From Actinomycetaceae bacterium (GTDB lineage Bacteria; Actinomycetota; Actinomycetes; Actinomycetales; Actinomycetaceae), in contig JAQYTG010000011.1 of assembly GCA_028724905.1 (NCBI GenBank), forward strand, positions 1 through 62,893: a DNA stretch of 62,893 nt. The letters are read 5' to 3'. Position 1 is the stretch's first letter. Each line of letters starts with the position of its first letter. Of the stretch, positions 24,046-33,748 are shown one piece after another. Under the pieces are notes generated by a model, which ran no database searches, had not been told where the DNA came from, and was given only the letters and a program-made list of their open reading frames with translations. The translations under genes and the position numbers were made by a program.

Positions 24046-25395
24046 TTAGAGTTCACCGCCAAAGTTGGCAAAACGCGCACGGCTACCCTGGAACATCAAC
24101 TCCACTGAGCCGGTGGGACCAGAGCGGTGCTTGCCGATGATGATTTCAGAGGGTGGCTGATCGGGGCTGTTCGCGTCGATATCTTTGCGGTGGATCAGTA
24201 AAATCACGTCGGCATCCTGCTCCAGAGAGCCTGATTCGCGCAGATCCGCCACCTGCGGTTTTTTGTCGGCACGCGCCTCTGGATTACGGTTGAGCTGGGC
24301 AATCGCCACAATCGGAATGTTCAGCTCTTTGGCAAGCAGCTTGATGGAACGCGAAAAGTCCGACACTTCTTGCTGACGAGATTCCACTGAGCGCCCGCCT
24401 GACGTCAATAACTGCAAATAGTCTATGACGATCATCTGGATGCCCTCTTGCTGGGCAAGGCGGCGAGCTTTAGCCCGAATTTCCGTCATGGTGAGGTTGG
24501 GGGAATCATCGACGATCAGCGGCGCATCTCCAATACGATCAACAGTCTGGACAATACGCTGGTATTGATCTTGCTTTAAGCCGCCCTTGATAAGGTTGGT
24601 CAAGAATATATTCGATTCGGCTGCGAGCACTCGCATCACAAGCTCTGTGCGGTTCATTTCGAGAGAGAAGAACGCCACTGGCACACGCTGTTTGATCGCC
24701 ACGTGACGGCAAAAATCCATAGCCAGCGTGGATTTACCCATACCTGGCCGCGCCGCCACAATAATCATCTGACCAGCTCGCAAGCCGCCGAGCATATTAT
24801 CTAGCTCAGCAAACCCTGTAGAGAGCCCAGCGAGCTGGCCATCGCGTGAATTGTTTTTGTCGATCTCCACCAGCACCTCATCGAGCACTGTATTGAGACG
24901 CTGATAATCGTGCTTGATGTGCGATTCAGCCACGGCAAACATCTCTTCTTGCGCCGTCTCCATCAAGCTATTGACGTCACCACCATCGGTGTTGTATCCC
25001 AGCTGCACAATTTTGGTGCCAGCCTCCACGAGGGCGCGCAATTTTGCCTGATCAAGCACCAATTTGGCATAGTAAGCGGCGTTGGCAGAAGTGGGCACTG
25101 AAGAAACTAGCGTATGCAGATATGGCAAACCGCCAACCTGTTCCAGCTTTCCTTGCCGCGAGAGCTCGGCGCTCACGGTAATGGCATCCGCCGGCTCGCC
25201 TTTTGCAAAAAGATCTAAAATTGTGTGGAAAATAAGCGCGTGCTGAGGGCGGTAAAAATCTTGTTCGTGGATAATTTCCACCACATCGGCGATAGCGTCT
25301 TTATTGATGAGCATCCCGCCGAGCACCGAAATTTCAGCTTCCACATTTTGAGGAGGTGTGCGATCAAAAGCCATATCTGCCATGCCCTGCACCAT
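24046..25395 (-). CDS. dnaB: replicative DNA helicase DnaB
   Basis: DnaB unwinds DNA at the replication fork. The N-terminal domain begins DRTPPQNVEAEISVLGGML. The RecA-like domain has Walker A ARPGMGKSTLA, Walker B MIVIDYLQLL, and the C-terminal RSGPTGSVELMFQG. Length from the ATG at 25395 is 449 residues, normal and without intein. I chose this ATG because GAGGA lies 5 bases upstream; the in-frame ATG at 25407 is the alternative. A cluster of DnaA boxes lies about 280-430 bases upstream. It is downstream of the rpsF-ssb-rpsR-rplI unit in the usual actinobacterial order, but separated by 860 bases. Confidence 0.96.
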   Translation of the reverse strand: MVQGMADMAFDRTPPQNVEAEISVLGGMLINKDAIADVVEIIHEQDFYRPQHALIFHTILDLFAKGEPADAITVSAELSRQGKLEQVGGLPYLHTLVSSVPTSANAAYYAKLVLDQAKLRALVEAGTKIVQLGYNTDGGDVNSLMETAQEEMFAVAESHIKHDYQRLNTVLDEVLVEIDKNNSRDGQLAGLSTGFAELDNMLGGLRAGQMIIVAARPGMGKSTLAMDFCRHVAIKQRVPVAFFSLEMNRTELVMRVLAAESNIFLTNLIKGGLKQDQYQRIVQTVDRIGDAPLIVDDSPNLTMTEIRAKARRLAQQEGIQMIVIDYLQLLTSGGRSVESRQQEVSDFSRSIKLLAKELNIPIVAIAQLNRNPEARADKKPQVADLRESGSLEQDADVILLIHRKDIDANSPDQPPSEIIIGKHRSGPTGSVELMFQGSRARFANFGGEL

Positions 25396-26255
25396 ATTTC
25401 CTCGCATTTCTCGTTCGTGTAGCTGGTTCTCGTTCGTGTAGCTGGTTTCCTCTTTTGGCTGCCGTCACGCACTCACACATAGTTTTCACTCTCTCATAGC
25501 CTGTATGAGGCTTCACCATGTGCTCATGCTACGTGCCCTATACTGCGTACTTATACTTGCACGGCTGGGCTTCGATAGCGCCCAATCAGAGAAGTATCTC
25601 AGCTTGGCCTCCACCTAGTATGCCGCAAACGCACTCATCTCTGCATCGTCACTATGTGGATTCTTTAATGATTTCTGTGGACAACACACCGCGATCCTGT
25701 GCAAAAAAGGTGGAAGGGTGACGTTGTTATCCACAGATAGTTTCTTTTTTATTCACAGTTGTGGATGAATACCTGAAAACCGCATGATTCCATCCCCAGA
25801 TTTATCCACACTTGTGGAAATTTGAGATCAATCCTCTACCTGCGAATACTCAACGTCAAACTAATAGTTCAAGTAAACACGCCGTCACGCCATCATTGAT
25901 GTGGGAGCATTCACACACAGGAATGAGGCCTAAGAGTCGAAACATGAGGGTCGAGACACAAGGATTAGGCATGAGCATCGAGGCACGAGCACGTGTCCGC
26001 CATATACCGTGACAACAATTGCGAGGTTCGTAGCGGGGCTGGTACAGACAAAGCTCGGGCGCAGTGCTGTGATAAGCACTGCGCCCGAGCTCACTACACA
26101 CACAATAATCATGTGCGCCGCATGATCGGCATTGGCGCCCCGATCATAGCCAGCTATACGACGGCTGACTGCGCGGCCAAACCGCATTATGAGACGGCCA
26201 ACACAAGCCAACGCCAGGCCATCACCAGGCCGCCCTGATCGGAAACGCCATCACA
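25396..26255 (-). promoter_or_regulatory. 860-bp region upstream of dnaB with DnaA-box cluster
   Basis: Between 25676 and 25810 there are four close matches to TTATNCACA: 25676-25684 (TTGTCCACA, minus), 25727-25735 (TTATCCACA), 25749-25757 (TTATTCACA) and 25802-25810 (TTATCCACA). Weaker sites lie at 25760 and 25813. The sequence between is AT-rich compared with its surroundings. The rest of the gap, to 26255, carries the 17-bp hairpin at 26052-26091 and a second inverted repeat at 26122-26147. No gene is evident. Confidence 0.7.
26052..26091 (-). terminator. perfect 17-bp hairpin ending the rpsF operon
   Basis: Arms 26052-26068 and 26075-26091 pair perfectly around a 6-base loop. On the minus strand the stem is followed by TTTGTCTG, a short T-rich run. 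It lies downstream of rplI and is the probable terminator of rpsF-ssb-rpsR-rplI. Confidence 0.75.
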
Positions 26256-26702
26256 TCAGGCAGCTTTAGCCTGCACCTTGATGGCAGCCACAATGTCGTC
26301 GTGCAGCTTCACCAAGCCGGTATAGTCTCCCACGCTCTTCACTGCCGAATTCATCGTGATCGCACGGCGATCCACAGCCTTGCCCAGCAGTTCAGTAGCA
26401 GCACCAGCGATATCAGCTGGCGTGATCGAACCAAAGAAACGGCCATTCTCGCCAGCTTTCTTCGACACCACGATGGTGGTCTTCTCAAGCTGGTCGCGCA
26501 GCTCCCGAGCAGCTTCCAGATCGTCGGTGGCGCGCTTACGGCGAGCTTGAGCAATCTGGTCGATCTGCTTCTGTGCACCCTTCGTCCAGGCAGTAGCATA
26601 GCCACGCGGCAAGAGATAATTGCGGCCATAGCCGTCTTTTACCGTCACCACATCGCCAGCAGCTCCGAGGCCTTTCACTTCATGAGTCAGAATAATTTTC
26701 AT
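26256..26702 (-). CDS. rplI: 50S ribosomal protein L9
   Basis: L9 binds 23S rRNA and reaches out from the large subunit. The 148-residue product starts MKIILTHEVKGLGAAGDVVTVKDGYGRNYLLPRG-like, the canonical N-terminal RNA-binding domain (here described by its KDGYGRNYL motif), followed by a long helix and a globular C-terminal domain. Last gene of the rpsF operon. Confidence 0.97.
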   Translation of the reverse strand: MKIILTHEVKGLGAAGDVVTVKDGYGRNYLLPRGYATAWTKGAQKQIDQIAQARRKRATDDLEAARELRDQLEKTTIVVSKKAGENGRFFGSITPADIAGAATELLGKAVDRRAITMNSAVKSVGDYTGLVKLHDDIVAAIKVQAKAA

Positions 26703-26714
26703 CTGCTATCCTCC

Positions 26715-26951
26715 TCAGTGCTTCGAGCTCGTATAAGGCAGCAGTGCCATCTCACGAGCATTCTTCACTGCCCGTGCAATCTGACGCTGCTCTTGCACGC
26801 CCACACCCGTCACGCGGCGAGAACGGATTTTGCCGCGATCAGAAATGAAACGGCGCAGGGTAGCAGTATCTTTGTAATCAATATGTCCAACTTTGATCGC
26901 CTTTACTGGCGCGATCTTTTTCCGCGGCTTGCGCATTGGTTGCTTAGCCAT
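26715..26951 (-). CDS. rpsR: 30S ribosomal protein S18
   Basis: S18 binds S6 and the platform of the small subunit. The 78-residue product has a basic N-terminal extension ([15 protein letters not shown]), then [19 protein letters not shown] and RVTGV, the S18 core. No Cys-rich zinc ribbon is visible, so this is a zinc-free type. It lies 12 bases from rplI. Confidence 0.96.
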   Translation of the reverse strand: MAKQPMRKPRKKIAPVKAIKVGHIDYKDTATLRRFISDRGKIRSRRVTGVGVQEQRQIARAVKNAREMALLPYTSSKH

Positions 26952-27100
26952 GTCATCCTCTTTTCGTGAAGCGACTCTGGAGAGTCACAAACGCTTGTCA
27001 GCTAGCCGCTGGCGCAGCTTGCCAATTCTATAGGCCTGTTCGGCAGATTCCATACGGCTGATCTGCCTAGGGTTTCCCAAGACTTTTCTTAAGAGTTTCC

Positions 27101-27616
27101 CTAGAAAGGTGGATTGTCGTCAAAAGAAGAGCCGCCGCGCGGGCCTTGAGCCCACATATCGCCAGCACTACCACCAGCAGGAGCATTATACGAAGCCTGC
27201 CCACCACCTTGGCCGTAGCCACTCTGGCCAAAGCCACCACGAGCGGAAGCGGACGTCCTCTCCACTTTCGCTGTGGCATATCGCAGTGAAGGACCAACCT
27301 CATCTACCTGCATCTCAATCGACGTGCCCTGCGATCCGTCGTTTCGCTGATAGGAGCGCACTTGCAGCTTACCCGTCGCCACCACTCGCATCCCCTTGGT
27401 GAGTGATTCGGTGACGTTCTCAGCATATTCGCGCCACACCGTGCAGCGCACAAACATAGCTTCGCCGTCTTCCCACTCATTCGTGGTGCGGTTGAGCGTA
27501 CGCGGGGTCGAAGCCACAGTAAAGCTCGCCACGGGAATCCCACTACCCACATAGCGCAGGTCTGGATCAGCGGTGAGGTTGCCCACTATCGTTACAATCG
27601 GTTCGCCTGCCATCAT
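27101..27616 (-). CDS. ssb: single-stranded DNA-binding protein
   Basis: SSB coats single-stranded DNA in replication and repair. An OB-fold domain covers about residues 5-110 ([28 protein letters not shown]). A Gly/Gln/Ser-rich linker leads to the acidic end FDDNPPF, the peptide that recruits partner proteins. The 171-residue length is typical. Two consecutive start ATGs exist; the second gives the common MAGE-type start. It sits between rpsF and rpsR, the usual order. Confidence 0.96.
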   Translation of the reverse strand: MMAGEPIVTIVGNLTADPDLRYVGSGIPVASFTVASTPRTLNRTTNEWEDGEAMFVRCTVWREYAENVTESLTKGMRVVATGKLQVRSYQRNDGSQGTSIEMQVDEVGPSLRYATAKVERTSASARGGFGQSGYGQGGGQASYNAPAGGSAGDMWAQGPRGGSSFDDNPPF

Positions 27617-27626
27617 CCGCCTCCGC

Positions 27627-27932
27627 TCAGTTCTTCTTTGCAGAAGGAGCTTCGTAGCGCAGCAGCTTGGTGCGAAGAATAGATTCGTTCAACGTGAGCT
27701 GGCGATCGAGTTCTTGAGCGGTCTCAGCAGTGGCGTTCATATACACCACCACGTAGATGCCTTCATTCTTTTTATTGATCGGATAGGCGAGCACCCGCCG
27801 ACCCATCACATCCACTTTCACAAGCGTGCCACCTTCATTCGGCACCACTGAAAGCAGCTTGTCGAGTAGGGGCTGCAGATTGCGCTCATCCACCTCTGGA
27901 TCGAGGATGATCATCATTTCATAATCACGCAT
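27627..27932 (-). CDS. rpsF: 30S ribosomal protein S6
   Basis: S6 pairs with S18 on the 30S subunit. From ATG 27932 the product begins [16 protein letters not shown], the expected S6 start, and a strong AAAGGAGG lies just upstream. An in-frame ATG at 27980 is upstream of that site and unlikely. The product has 101 residues. It is the first gene of the ribosomal operon and 10 bases from ssb. Confidence 0.96.
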   Translation of the reverse strand: MRDYEMMIILDPEVDERNLQPLLDKLLSVVPNEGGTLVKVDVMGRRVLAYPINKKNEGIYVVVYMNATAETAQELDRQLTLNESILRTKLLRYEAPSAKKN

Positions 27933-28081
27933 ATGTGTACCCACCTCCTTTGGTCTCAACGGTGACGGTCTCTCCGCCACAGGAGGGTTATGCGATGCAT
28001 ACGCTCACCAGCGAAGCCCGCGAGCGCACGCAAATACTAATGTTAGCGGAAAATTGCGATTCTACCTATGTGAGGTTGGTA

Positions 28082-30211
28082 TCAGTCGGCATTATTCCCG
28101 TGTGGTTTCTGCGCTTTGAGCACAGCGGTGACGTCAGCAAAAGGCTCTGCTTTCTGCCCGCTGCTCGCCGCCGTCATAAACTCACTCCACAGTTTCAATG
28201 GAGCTCCGCTGCCCGTCACCGGATCTTCTCCTCCAAAAGCCTCTAGCTCGCGCACGGCGCCGTCGTCACCACGCTCAAACATATTAACTGCGGTGACGAC
28301 GTGCTTCGTGTACCCCACAAACCAGGCGCCACTGCGGTCTGTGGCGCTACTAGCCTGGCCAGCAGCGGGATATTTCGCATCGAAAGCCGCTCCATTGGTG
28401 TATGCCATCCCAGGCAGATCGAGAGGTGCTTCCTCTGGGCCAGTGAATGTGGAATGTAGAGCGTAGGTGGCCAGCTGTGCCGATTCGGGTTTGAGCACCT
28501 GCTTTCCCTTGAGATCGCCGGTGTAGATCGTCGCTCCGCTGGCATTTTTCACCTCTCGCACAGCATGGACAACGGGCAAAATGCCATCAGCTGCAAAGGC
28601 AGCATAGGCTCGCGCCATCTCTTTTGCCGTCACCTGAGTATCGCCAAGTACATTCCCAGGATCGCTATTGATGCCTGGCGCCTGCGCAGAGATCCCCATC
28701 GTGACGGCACGCTTGCGCGTATTCTCAGGGTTTACCATGCCGTTGAGGTGCACCGATGCGGAATTGACAGCAAACTTTGTGATTTGTTGGATATTCACGA
28801 GGCCATAGCTCTTGCCGTTCACGTTGAAGAACGAATACGCGCCCCCCTCGTTCGTACGCACGCCGTTCCAGCCGTAGAACTGTTCGTTCATGGCCACGCC
28901 TTGTTCCATAGCTTCCGCCATCGCAAAAGCGCCGAATGGCATACCTGCAGGTACGCGCGCCTGCGAAGCCGCATTGGTGGAATTTTTAGAGTAGTCAGCG
29001 CCGCCATACACCGCCACTACCTCACCATTGCGCGGATCGAGAGAAAACAGCCCCACCTGCACGCTCTTTGGGCGCTCAGAAGCCGAAGATTGCACTGCTT
29101 TAACTGCGGCCTGCTGCTGCGCTTGGTCGATGCTCGTCGTCACGGATAGACCCGCACGTTCCACCGTGGCCGGAGCAATACGGGCAACGTCTGTCAGCTC
29201 AGCTCGCACCATCGCCAGCAGATACCCGTTCGGCCCCGAAAACTCAGGATAAACTCGGGGCTTCACTGCAGGGAATGCGGTACCGTCGGCCTCTTCTTTG
29301 GTGATCGTTCCGTTGCTCACCATTGCCTGCAACACCTTGGCAAACTGCTGATGAGCTTCATCTTTATTGACGGCGGGATCCCAGGCTGCGGGAGCTGGCA
29401 TCACGGCCACCAGCATCGCTGCTTGCGCCGTGGAGAGTTTCTGGGCGCTGACGCCGAAATAGGCTTGAGCTGCAGCCTCTATGCCGTATGCGTCACGGCC
29501 GAAATAGGCGGTGTTGAGATACGCCGTGACGATCTCATCTTTGCTGAGTGCATGGTCTATCTTCACTGGCAAGAATGCATCGCGCATATCCGCCAATAGC
29601 GGGCGATCAGCATCGCCTGCTACCGCCTGCACAAATTTATCGGTGAGCGATTCCTCATTAGCTCCGCCGCCGCCCCAAAGCGATTCCCACCAATGGGTGG
29701 CCAGATCCGCAAAACCAGCCGCCGGCCGCTGCTCAAAGTAGGGATCTTGGCTGGCTATGAGAGCTGCGCGCACCACCGGCGCGATCTTTTCGGCTGGCAC
29801 CACGCTCCGCTTCGGATTGGTGAACGTACCAATAGGGGTTTTTCCATCGGAGAAATATGCTGTGCCAGCTTTTGGCAGCGGCATCTTCTCTGGATCAGGT
29901 ACCTGCGCCATCACGTATGAACCCACTGCCGTACCTACGAGAAGCGCGAGGATGACGAGCAGTATTCGCCATATAATCGTGCCCACAGATGCCCGCTTAC
30001 GCTTCTTTTTCGGCCGCTTTCTCGCTGGCTGTGCTGCCCGCCCTGGCTGCTCGGCATATCGAGCCTGCCCACCCTGGCCGCTGCGGTGCATATCTGACGG
30101 CGCAGAATGAAGAGCAGAAGCTGACTGCGCACCAAAACCGGAACTGGATTCTTCCTCAATATACGGAATCCAGCCTGCCTCAGTCACGTTCTTTTCCTGC
30201 TTCGGCTTCAT
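28082..30211 (-). CDS. class A PBP-like protein with degenerate GT51 and transpeptidase domains
   Basis: This 709-residue intact ORF has the architecture of a bifunctional class A PBP (PonA1 position next to rpsF): basic cytoplasmic N terminus, membrane segment (about 77-100), GT51-like domain (about 130-290), and transpeptidase-like domain (about 380-660). Framework motifs remain, such as LSKDEIVTAYLNTAYFG, AYGIEAAAQAYFG and GAWFVGYT. Catalytic motifs do not. In GT51, the EDxxF glutamate is Gln155 and GGSTITQQ is NEESLTDK. In the transpeptidase, SxxK is MPFG (424-427), SxN is AVN (481-483), and KTGT is QASS (619-622). Both activities are probably lost. It is likely a structural or regulatory pseudoenzyme. 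Confidence 0.85.
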   Translation of the reverse strand: MKPKQEKNVTEAGWIPYIEEESSSGFGAQSASALHSAPSDMHRSGQGGQARYAEQPGRAAQPARKRPKKKRKRASVGTIIWRILLVILALLVGTAVGSYVMAQVPDPEKMPLPKAGTAYFSDGKTPIGTFTNPKRSVVPAEKIAPVVRAALIASQDPYFEQRPAAGFADLATHWWESLWGGGGANEESLTDKFVQAVAGDADRPLLADMRDAFLPVKIDHALSKDEIVTAYLNTAYFGRDAYGIEAAAQAYFGVSAQKLSTAQAAMLVAVMPAPAAWDPAVNKDEAHQQFAKVLQAMVSNGTITKEEADGTAFPAVKPRVYPEFSGPNGYLLAMVRAELTDVARIAPATVERAGLSVTTSIDQAQQQAAVKAVQSSASERPKSVQVGLFSLDPRNGEVVAVYGGADYSKNSTNAASQARVPAGMPFGAFAMAEAMEQGVAMNEQFYGWNGVRTNEGGAYSFFNVNGKSYGLVNIQQITKFAVNSASVHLNGMVNPENTRKRAVTMGISAQAPGINSDPGNVLGDTQVTAKEMARAYAAFAADGILPVVHAVREVKNASGATIYTGDLKGKQVLKPESAQLATYALHSTFTGPEEAPLDLPGMAYTNGAAFDAKYPAAGQASSATDRSGAWFVGYTKHVVTAVNMFERGDDGAVRELEAFGGEDPVTGSGAPLKLWSEFMTAASSGQKAEPFADVTAVLKAQKPHGNNAD

Positions 30212-31514
30212 CTTTCTCGCTTTCTCTCACCACCGCAGCACGAGTATTCGGGCGGTGTACATTCAGCCGGCGCACGCGCGCACTCCATTTAGCTAGTTGC
30301 CGGCTCACCTCCTGCCGTTTTCGACCACCCGCAACCTGCTGAGACTTTTCTTGCTGGCGGTTTTTCCGATGCGGCAAATTCAACGACGGCAGTGACCCCG
30401 TGGGATGAAAATCCACATCAGCGGCATCTGCAGGCGGATCAGGCTCATAGAGTCCGGCCTTTTCTCGCCGGCGGGCATCTCCCTCAGAGATGAGGAAGAC
30501 GTCGAGCCACTGCGTGCGCGGATCAGAATCTACCAAGAGTGCTTTGAAGAAAAGCGTGAGCGGCACGGCCAACAGCGAACCCAACCATCCGACGACGGAC
30601 GTCCACAGCACTAAAGAGACGAATGTGACCGACGGAGATAGGCCTACGACGTCACCCGTGAGCTTAGGCTGAATGAAGGTTTGAATCACGACGTTGATCA
30701 CCGAATAGAGCACCATCACCCATACCAGGGTCTGCCATCCAGAGTCCACAAGCCCCATCATCATCGGCGGGATGACGCCAATCACGAAGCCTAAGTTGGG
30801 GATGTAATTCGTGATAAACGCCCACATTCCCCATGTGAGCGGCAAGGGTACGCCCAAAATTGTGAGTGCAAAGACGTCGATCACGGCCACGATCAGACCG
30901 AACACTGTGGAAATAATCCAATAGTGGCGCACCCGCTTTTCAAAGCCCTCAAGAGCTTGGGCGATATGGGAATGAGTGCGACGAGTGATCGTGGATCGGG
31001 AAAATAGCGTTGTGGTATCCACCGTGAAAAACAGTAGCGCCACAATCACGATAGCGAGCAGACCGCCAACCGAACGCAGAGAGTCAAGCAAATTCCACGC
31101 CCAGGAAATCACCGAATTGAAGTTGAGCTGATTGAGGTAGATCGACAGATCGGCTGTGCGCACGCCTTTGGATTCCAGGAAATTTAAGGCTGCCGTCAGC
31201 GTGTTCTCAAAGTTTGCACTGTAGTTTATGAGCGTCTGCGGCACCGGCGTAAAAGCCCAAATGAGCAGGGAGACCACGCCGCTGAAGAGGATCACTAACG
31301 CCAAAAAAGACACCGTGGCTGCCAGCCAGCCGGGCACGTGATATGAGCGCAGCTTACGGGTGATCGGCCGCATAGTAAGCACCAGCGTGAGGGCTAGAAA
31401 GAGCGGCGTGAACACATCTGCCACGGAGTGTAAAGCGAAAAGCATCGCCCCGAAAAGTGCACAGCCCACCATGATTTGCATACCGTGGGGAGCCGTCTTC
31501 TCCTCAGAATCCAT
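30180..31514 (-). CDS. AI-2E family transporter
   Basis: The product is a 444-residue membrane protein of the AI-2E/UPF0118 family, with about eight hydrophobic segments between residues 10 and 330. The conserved C-terminal block IPNLGFVIG.IPP and the later QPKLTGDVVGLSPSVTFVSL are family hallmarks. Members move varied small solutes or ions; the substrate here is unknown. The C terminus is long, basic and Arg/Lys-rich. It overlaps the start of the PBP-like gene by about 30 bases, so the two are probably co-transcribed. Confidence 0.88.
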   Translation of the reverse strand: MDSEEKTAPHGMQIMVGCALFGAMLFALHSVADVFTPLFLALTLVLTMRPITRKLRSYHVPGWLAATVSFLALVILFSGVVSLLIWAFTPVPQTLINYSANFENTLTAALNFLESKGVRTADLSIYLNQLNFNSVISWAWNLLDSLRSVGGLLAIVIVALLFFTVDTTTLFSRSTITRRTHSHIAQALEGFEKRVRHYWIISTVFGLIVAVIDVFALTILGVPLPLTWGMWAFITNYIPNLGFVIGVIPPMMMGLVDSGWQTLVWVMVLYSVINVVIQTFIQPKLTGDVVGLSPSVTFVSLVLWTSVVGWLGSLLAVPLTLFFKALLVDSDPRTQWLDVFLISEGDARRREKAGLYEPDPPADAADVDFHPTGSLPSLNLPHRKNRQQEKSQQVAGGRKRQEVSRQLAKWSARVRRLNVHRPNTRAAVVRESEKDEAEAGKERD

Positions 31515-31638
31515 TCACACCTCCTCTTGCATCGCGCTCTCTGACATACTCACGCCGGCACAATGTACCTGTGGTTAATGCTACCGCTTCACTGGGGGAA
31601 ATTTTCCCACGAAACTTCCTCAACTCGTCCAATGAGTC

Positions 31639-33141
31639 TCATTTGCTCTGTTCTCCTTGTTCACTCCACCATTGGCGCAGGCGCCGCGTCGCTTCCTCTT
31701 TGCCGAGTATCCCCTCTTCTATGCGCAGGCTGAGCATAAATGCCCGAGCTTTACCCACGTCTGGGCCAGGACGGAGCTGGAGAATGTCCATGATCTCCGT
31801 CCCGTCGATCTCTGGGCGGATAGCGTCTATTTTCTCTTTCTCTTTCAATGCTTTCACGCGCTGCTCAAGATCGTCCATTGCCGCCTGCAGCCACTGGGCT
31901 TTGCGTCTGTTTTGGGTAGTGGAATCAGCGCGGGTGAGCCGGTTGAGGCGTTCATAGAGATCGCCAGCGTCGGCCACATAGCGTCGCACCGCTGAATCCG
32001 TCCAAGCCTGCTCACCGTAGCCGTGGAAACGCAGATGCAGAGCCACCAAACGTGAGACGTCTTTCACACTCTGTTTGTCAAAACGCAGCGCTTTCATGCG
32101 CTTTGCCGTGAGCTTGGCACCCACGAGATCGTGATTGTGGAAACTCACAGTGCCGTTGCGTTCAAACTTGCGTGTAGCTGGCTTACCCACATCGTGCATG
32201 AGCGCCGCAAAGCGCAGCAAAAAATCGGGGCGCGGCACTGGCCCGTCGTCCCCCGTCTCCAGCGCAATAGCGTGATCCAGCACCGTGAGAGTGTGCTCAT
32301 AGACGTCTTTATGTCGCCGGTGTTCATCTACTAAATCGCGCAAGGCCGCCACTTCCGGCAGCACAATATCGGCCACGCCGGTGTAGACCAGCAATTCAAT
32401 TCCGCGCCGAGGCTGGGAAGCCGTGATCAAGCGCACTAATTCCGCTTGTACCCGCTCAGCAGAGACAATCTTTAGCCGGTCGGCGAGCGCCTCCATCGCC
32501 GCCAGCACTTCTTCGGTGACGTCAAAGCTCAATTGCGCAGCAAAACGCGCAGCACGCATAATTCGCAGCGGATCGTCGCTGAAAGATTGCGTGGCAGCAG
32601 AGGGCGTGCGCAACACCCCTGCAATGAGATCGTCGAGGCCGCCGCAGGGATCGACAAGCTCCAGCGACGGCAGCCGCACAGCCATAGCATTAACGGTGAA
32701 ATCGCGGCGGGTGAGATCCCCCTCTAAGTGGTCGCCATACTGGACGTCTGGTTTGCGCGAGGTGGGATCGTATTTTTCGCTGCGATACGTCGTCACCTCT
32801 ACTTTCAAACCGTTTTTTTCGGCGCCAATCGTGCCGAATTTTTTGCCGATATCCCACACCGCATCTGCCCAGATATTGAGTAGCCGAATCGTCTCGTCTG
32901 GCAGCGCTGAGGTGGTGAAATCAAAATCATGGATCGGCCGATTGAGAAAGGCATCTCGAACTGGCCCTCCTACAAGTGCCAATTCTGATCCGTTACGTGC
33001 GAAAATAGATGCTAGATCAAGAATAGTTTGCGGAAGCTCGCTCATAGCTTGATGCACATGGGCGAGCACGCGAGCACGCTGGTTCACATCAGCGGTGGAG
33101 TTTGCTTGTGGAACAACTGAATCTGGTTCGAAAAACGTCAC
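31639..33141 (-). CDS. cca: CCA-adding tRNA nucleotidyltransferase
   Basis: This enzyme adds or repairs the 3' CCA of tRNAs. The head domain has LVGGPVRDAFL and DFDFTTSA, with the metal-binding Asp pair. RRDFTVNAMAV follows, then an RNA-binding region and an HD-type domain (ALMHDVGKPATR). This is the long form of bacterial CCA enzymes with an HD domain, 500 residues. Most of the tRNA genes in this window lack an encoded CCA, so the enzyme is needed. It is transcribed divergently from the Nudix gene. Confidence 0.93.
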   Translation of the reverse strand: MTFFEPDSVVPQANSTADVNQRARVLAHVHQAMSELPQTILDLASIFARNGSELALVGGPVRDAFLNRPIHDFDFTTSALPDETIRLLNIWADAVWDIGKKFGTIGAEKNGLKVEVTTYRSEKYDPTSRKPDVQYGDHLEGDLTRRDFTVNAMAVRLPSLELVDPCGGLDDLIAGVLRTPSAATQSFSDDPLRIMRAARFAAQLSFDVTEEVLAAMEALADRLKIVSAERVQAELVRLITASQPRRGIELLVYTGVADIVLPEVAALRDLVDEHRRHKDVYEHTLTVLDHAIALETGDDGPVPRPDFLLRFAALMHDVGKPATRKFERNGTVSFHNHDLVGAKLTAKRMKALRFDKQSVKDVSRLVALHLRFHGYGEQAWTDSAVRRYVADAGDLYERLNRLTRADSTTQNRRKAQWLQAAMDDLEQRVKALKEKEKIDAIRPEIDGTEIMDILQLRPGPDVGKARAFMLSLRIEEGILGKEEATRRLRQWWSEQGEQSK

Positions 33142-33203
33142 CCTCCTAGGGTGTCACATTTCGCGTATTTAGACACGTTGCCCCGCAAGCGCTAAGTGGC
33201 GTG

Positions 33204-33746
33204 ATGAAGATGGAACAAGAGAAGAAAAGGGAGCCTAAGCCGCGCCCACCTAGAGATATGTCTCGGGTGCCGGTGTGGGATGCTTGTGATCGCTCGGATC
33301 GCACGCTGCCGGTGACGAATGAGACGTCAGCCGGAGGTGTAATTGTGAGTGTGCGTGACGGCGAGGCGTACGTGGCTGTGATCGCCCGCAGGAATCGCGC
33401 TGGGCGGCTTGAATGGTGTCTACCAAAGGGGCATCTGGAGGGGGACGAGACGCCCGAGCAAGCGGCGGTGCGAGAAGTGAGCGAAGAGACGGGGATTTTT
33501 GGCCGCGCTCTTAAACATCTCACCACTATTGATTATTGGTTTTCTGGCCATCATCACCGCATTCACAAAGTGGTGCATCACTATCTGCTTGAGGCACTTT
33601 CGGGCACGATTGGCGTGGAGGGAGATCCTGACCACGAGGCGGAGAAGGCAGAGTGGGTGCCACTCACCGCCGTTGCCTCTCGCCTTGCGTACCCCAACGA
33701 GCGCAAAATTGTGAGCATGGCACACGACTTGCTGAGGGGAGCGTGA
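33204..33746 (+). CDS. Nudix hydrolase
   Basis: Nudix enzymes cleave nucleoside diphosphate-linked compounds. The Nudix box GHLEGDETPEQ...REVSEETGI is complete, with the metal-binding glutamates. In actinobacteria this gene (mutT4-type) normally begins the cluster Nudix-DUF6049-murJ-pseudokinase-trxB, so position is the best clue to a link with the envelope genes. Start could be GTG 33201, ATG 33204 or ATG 33210; none has a strong ribosome site. The protein is about 180 residues. Confidence 0.85.
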   Translation: MKMEQEKKREPKPRPPRDMSRVPVWDACDRSDRTLPVTNETSAGGVIVSVRDGEAYVAVIARRNRAGRLEWCLPKGHLEGDETPEQAAVREVSEETGIFGRALKHLTTIDYWFSGHHHRIHKVVHHYLLEALSGTIGVEGDPDHEAEKAEWVPLTAVASRLAYPNERKIVSMAHDLLRGA

Positions 33747-33748
33747 TC

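Noticed and set aside
24046..25395. Intein in DnaB
   Set aside because: The 449-residue length and continuous helicase motifs leave no room for one.
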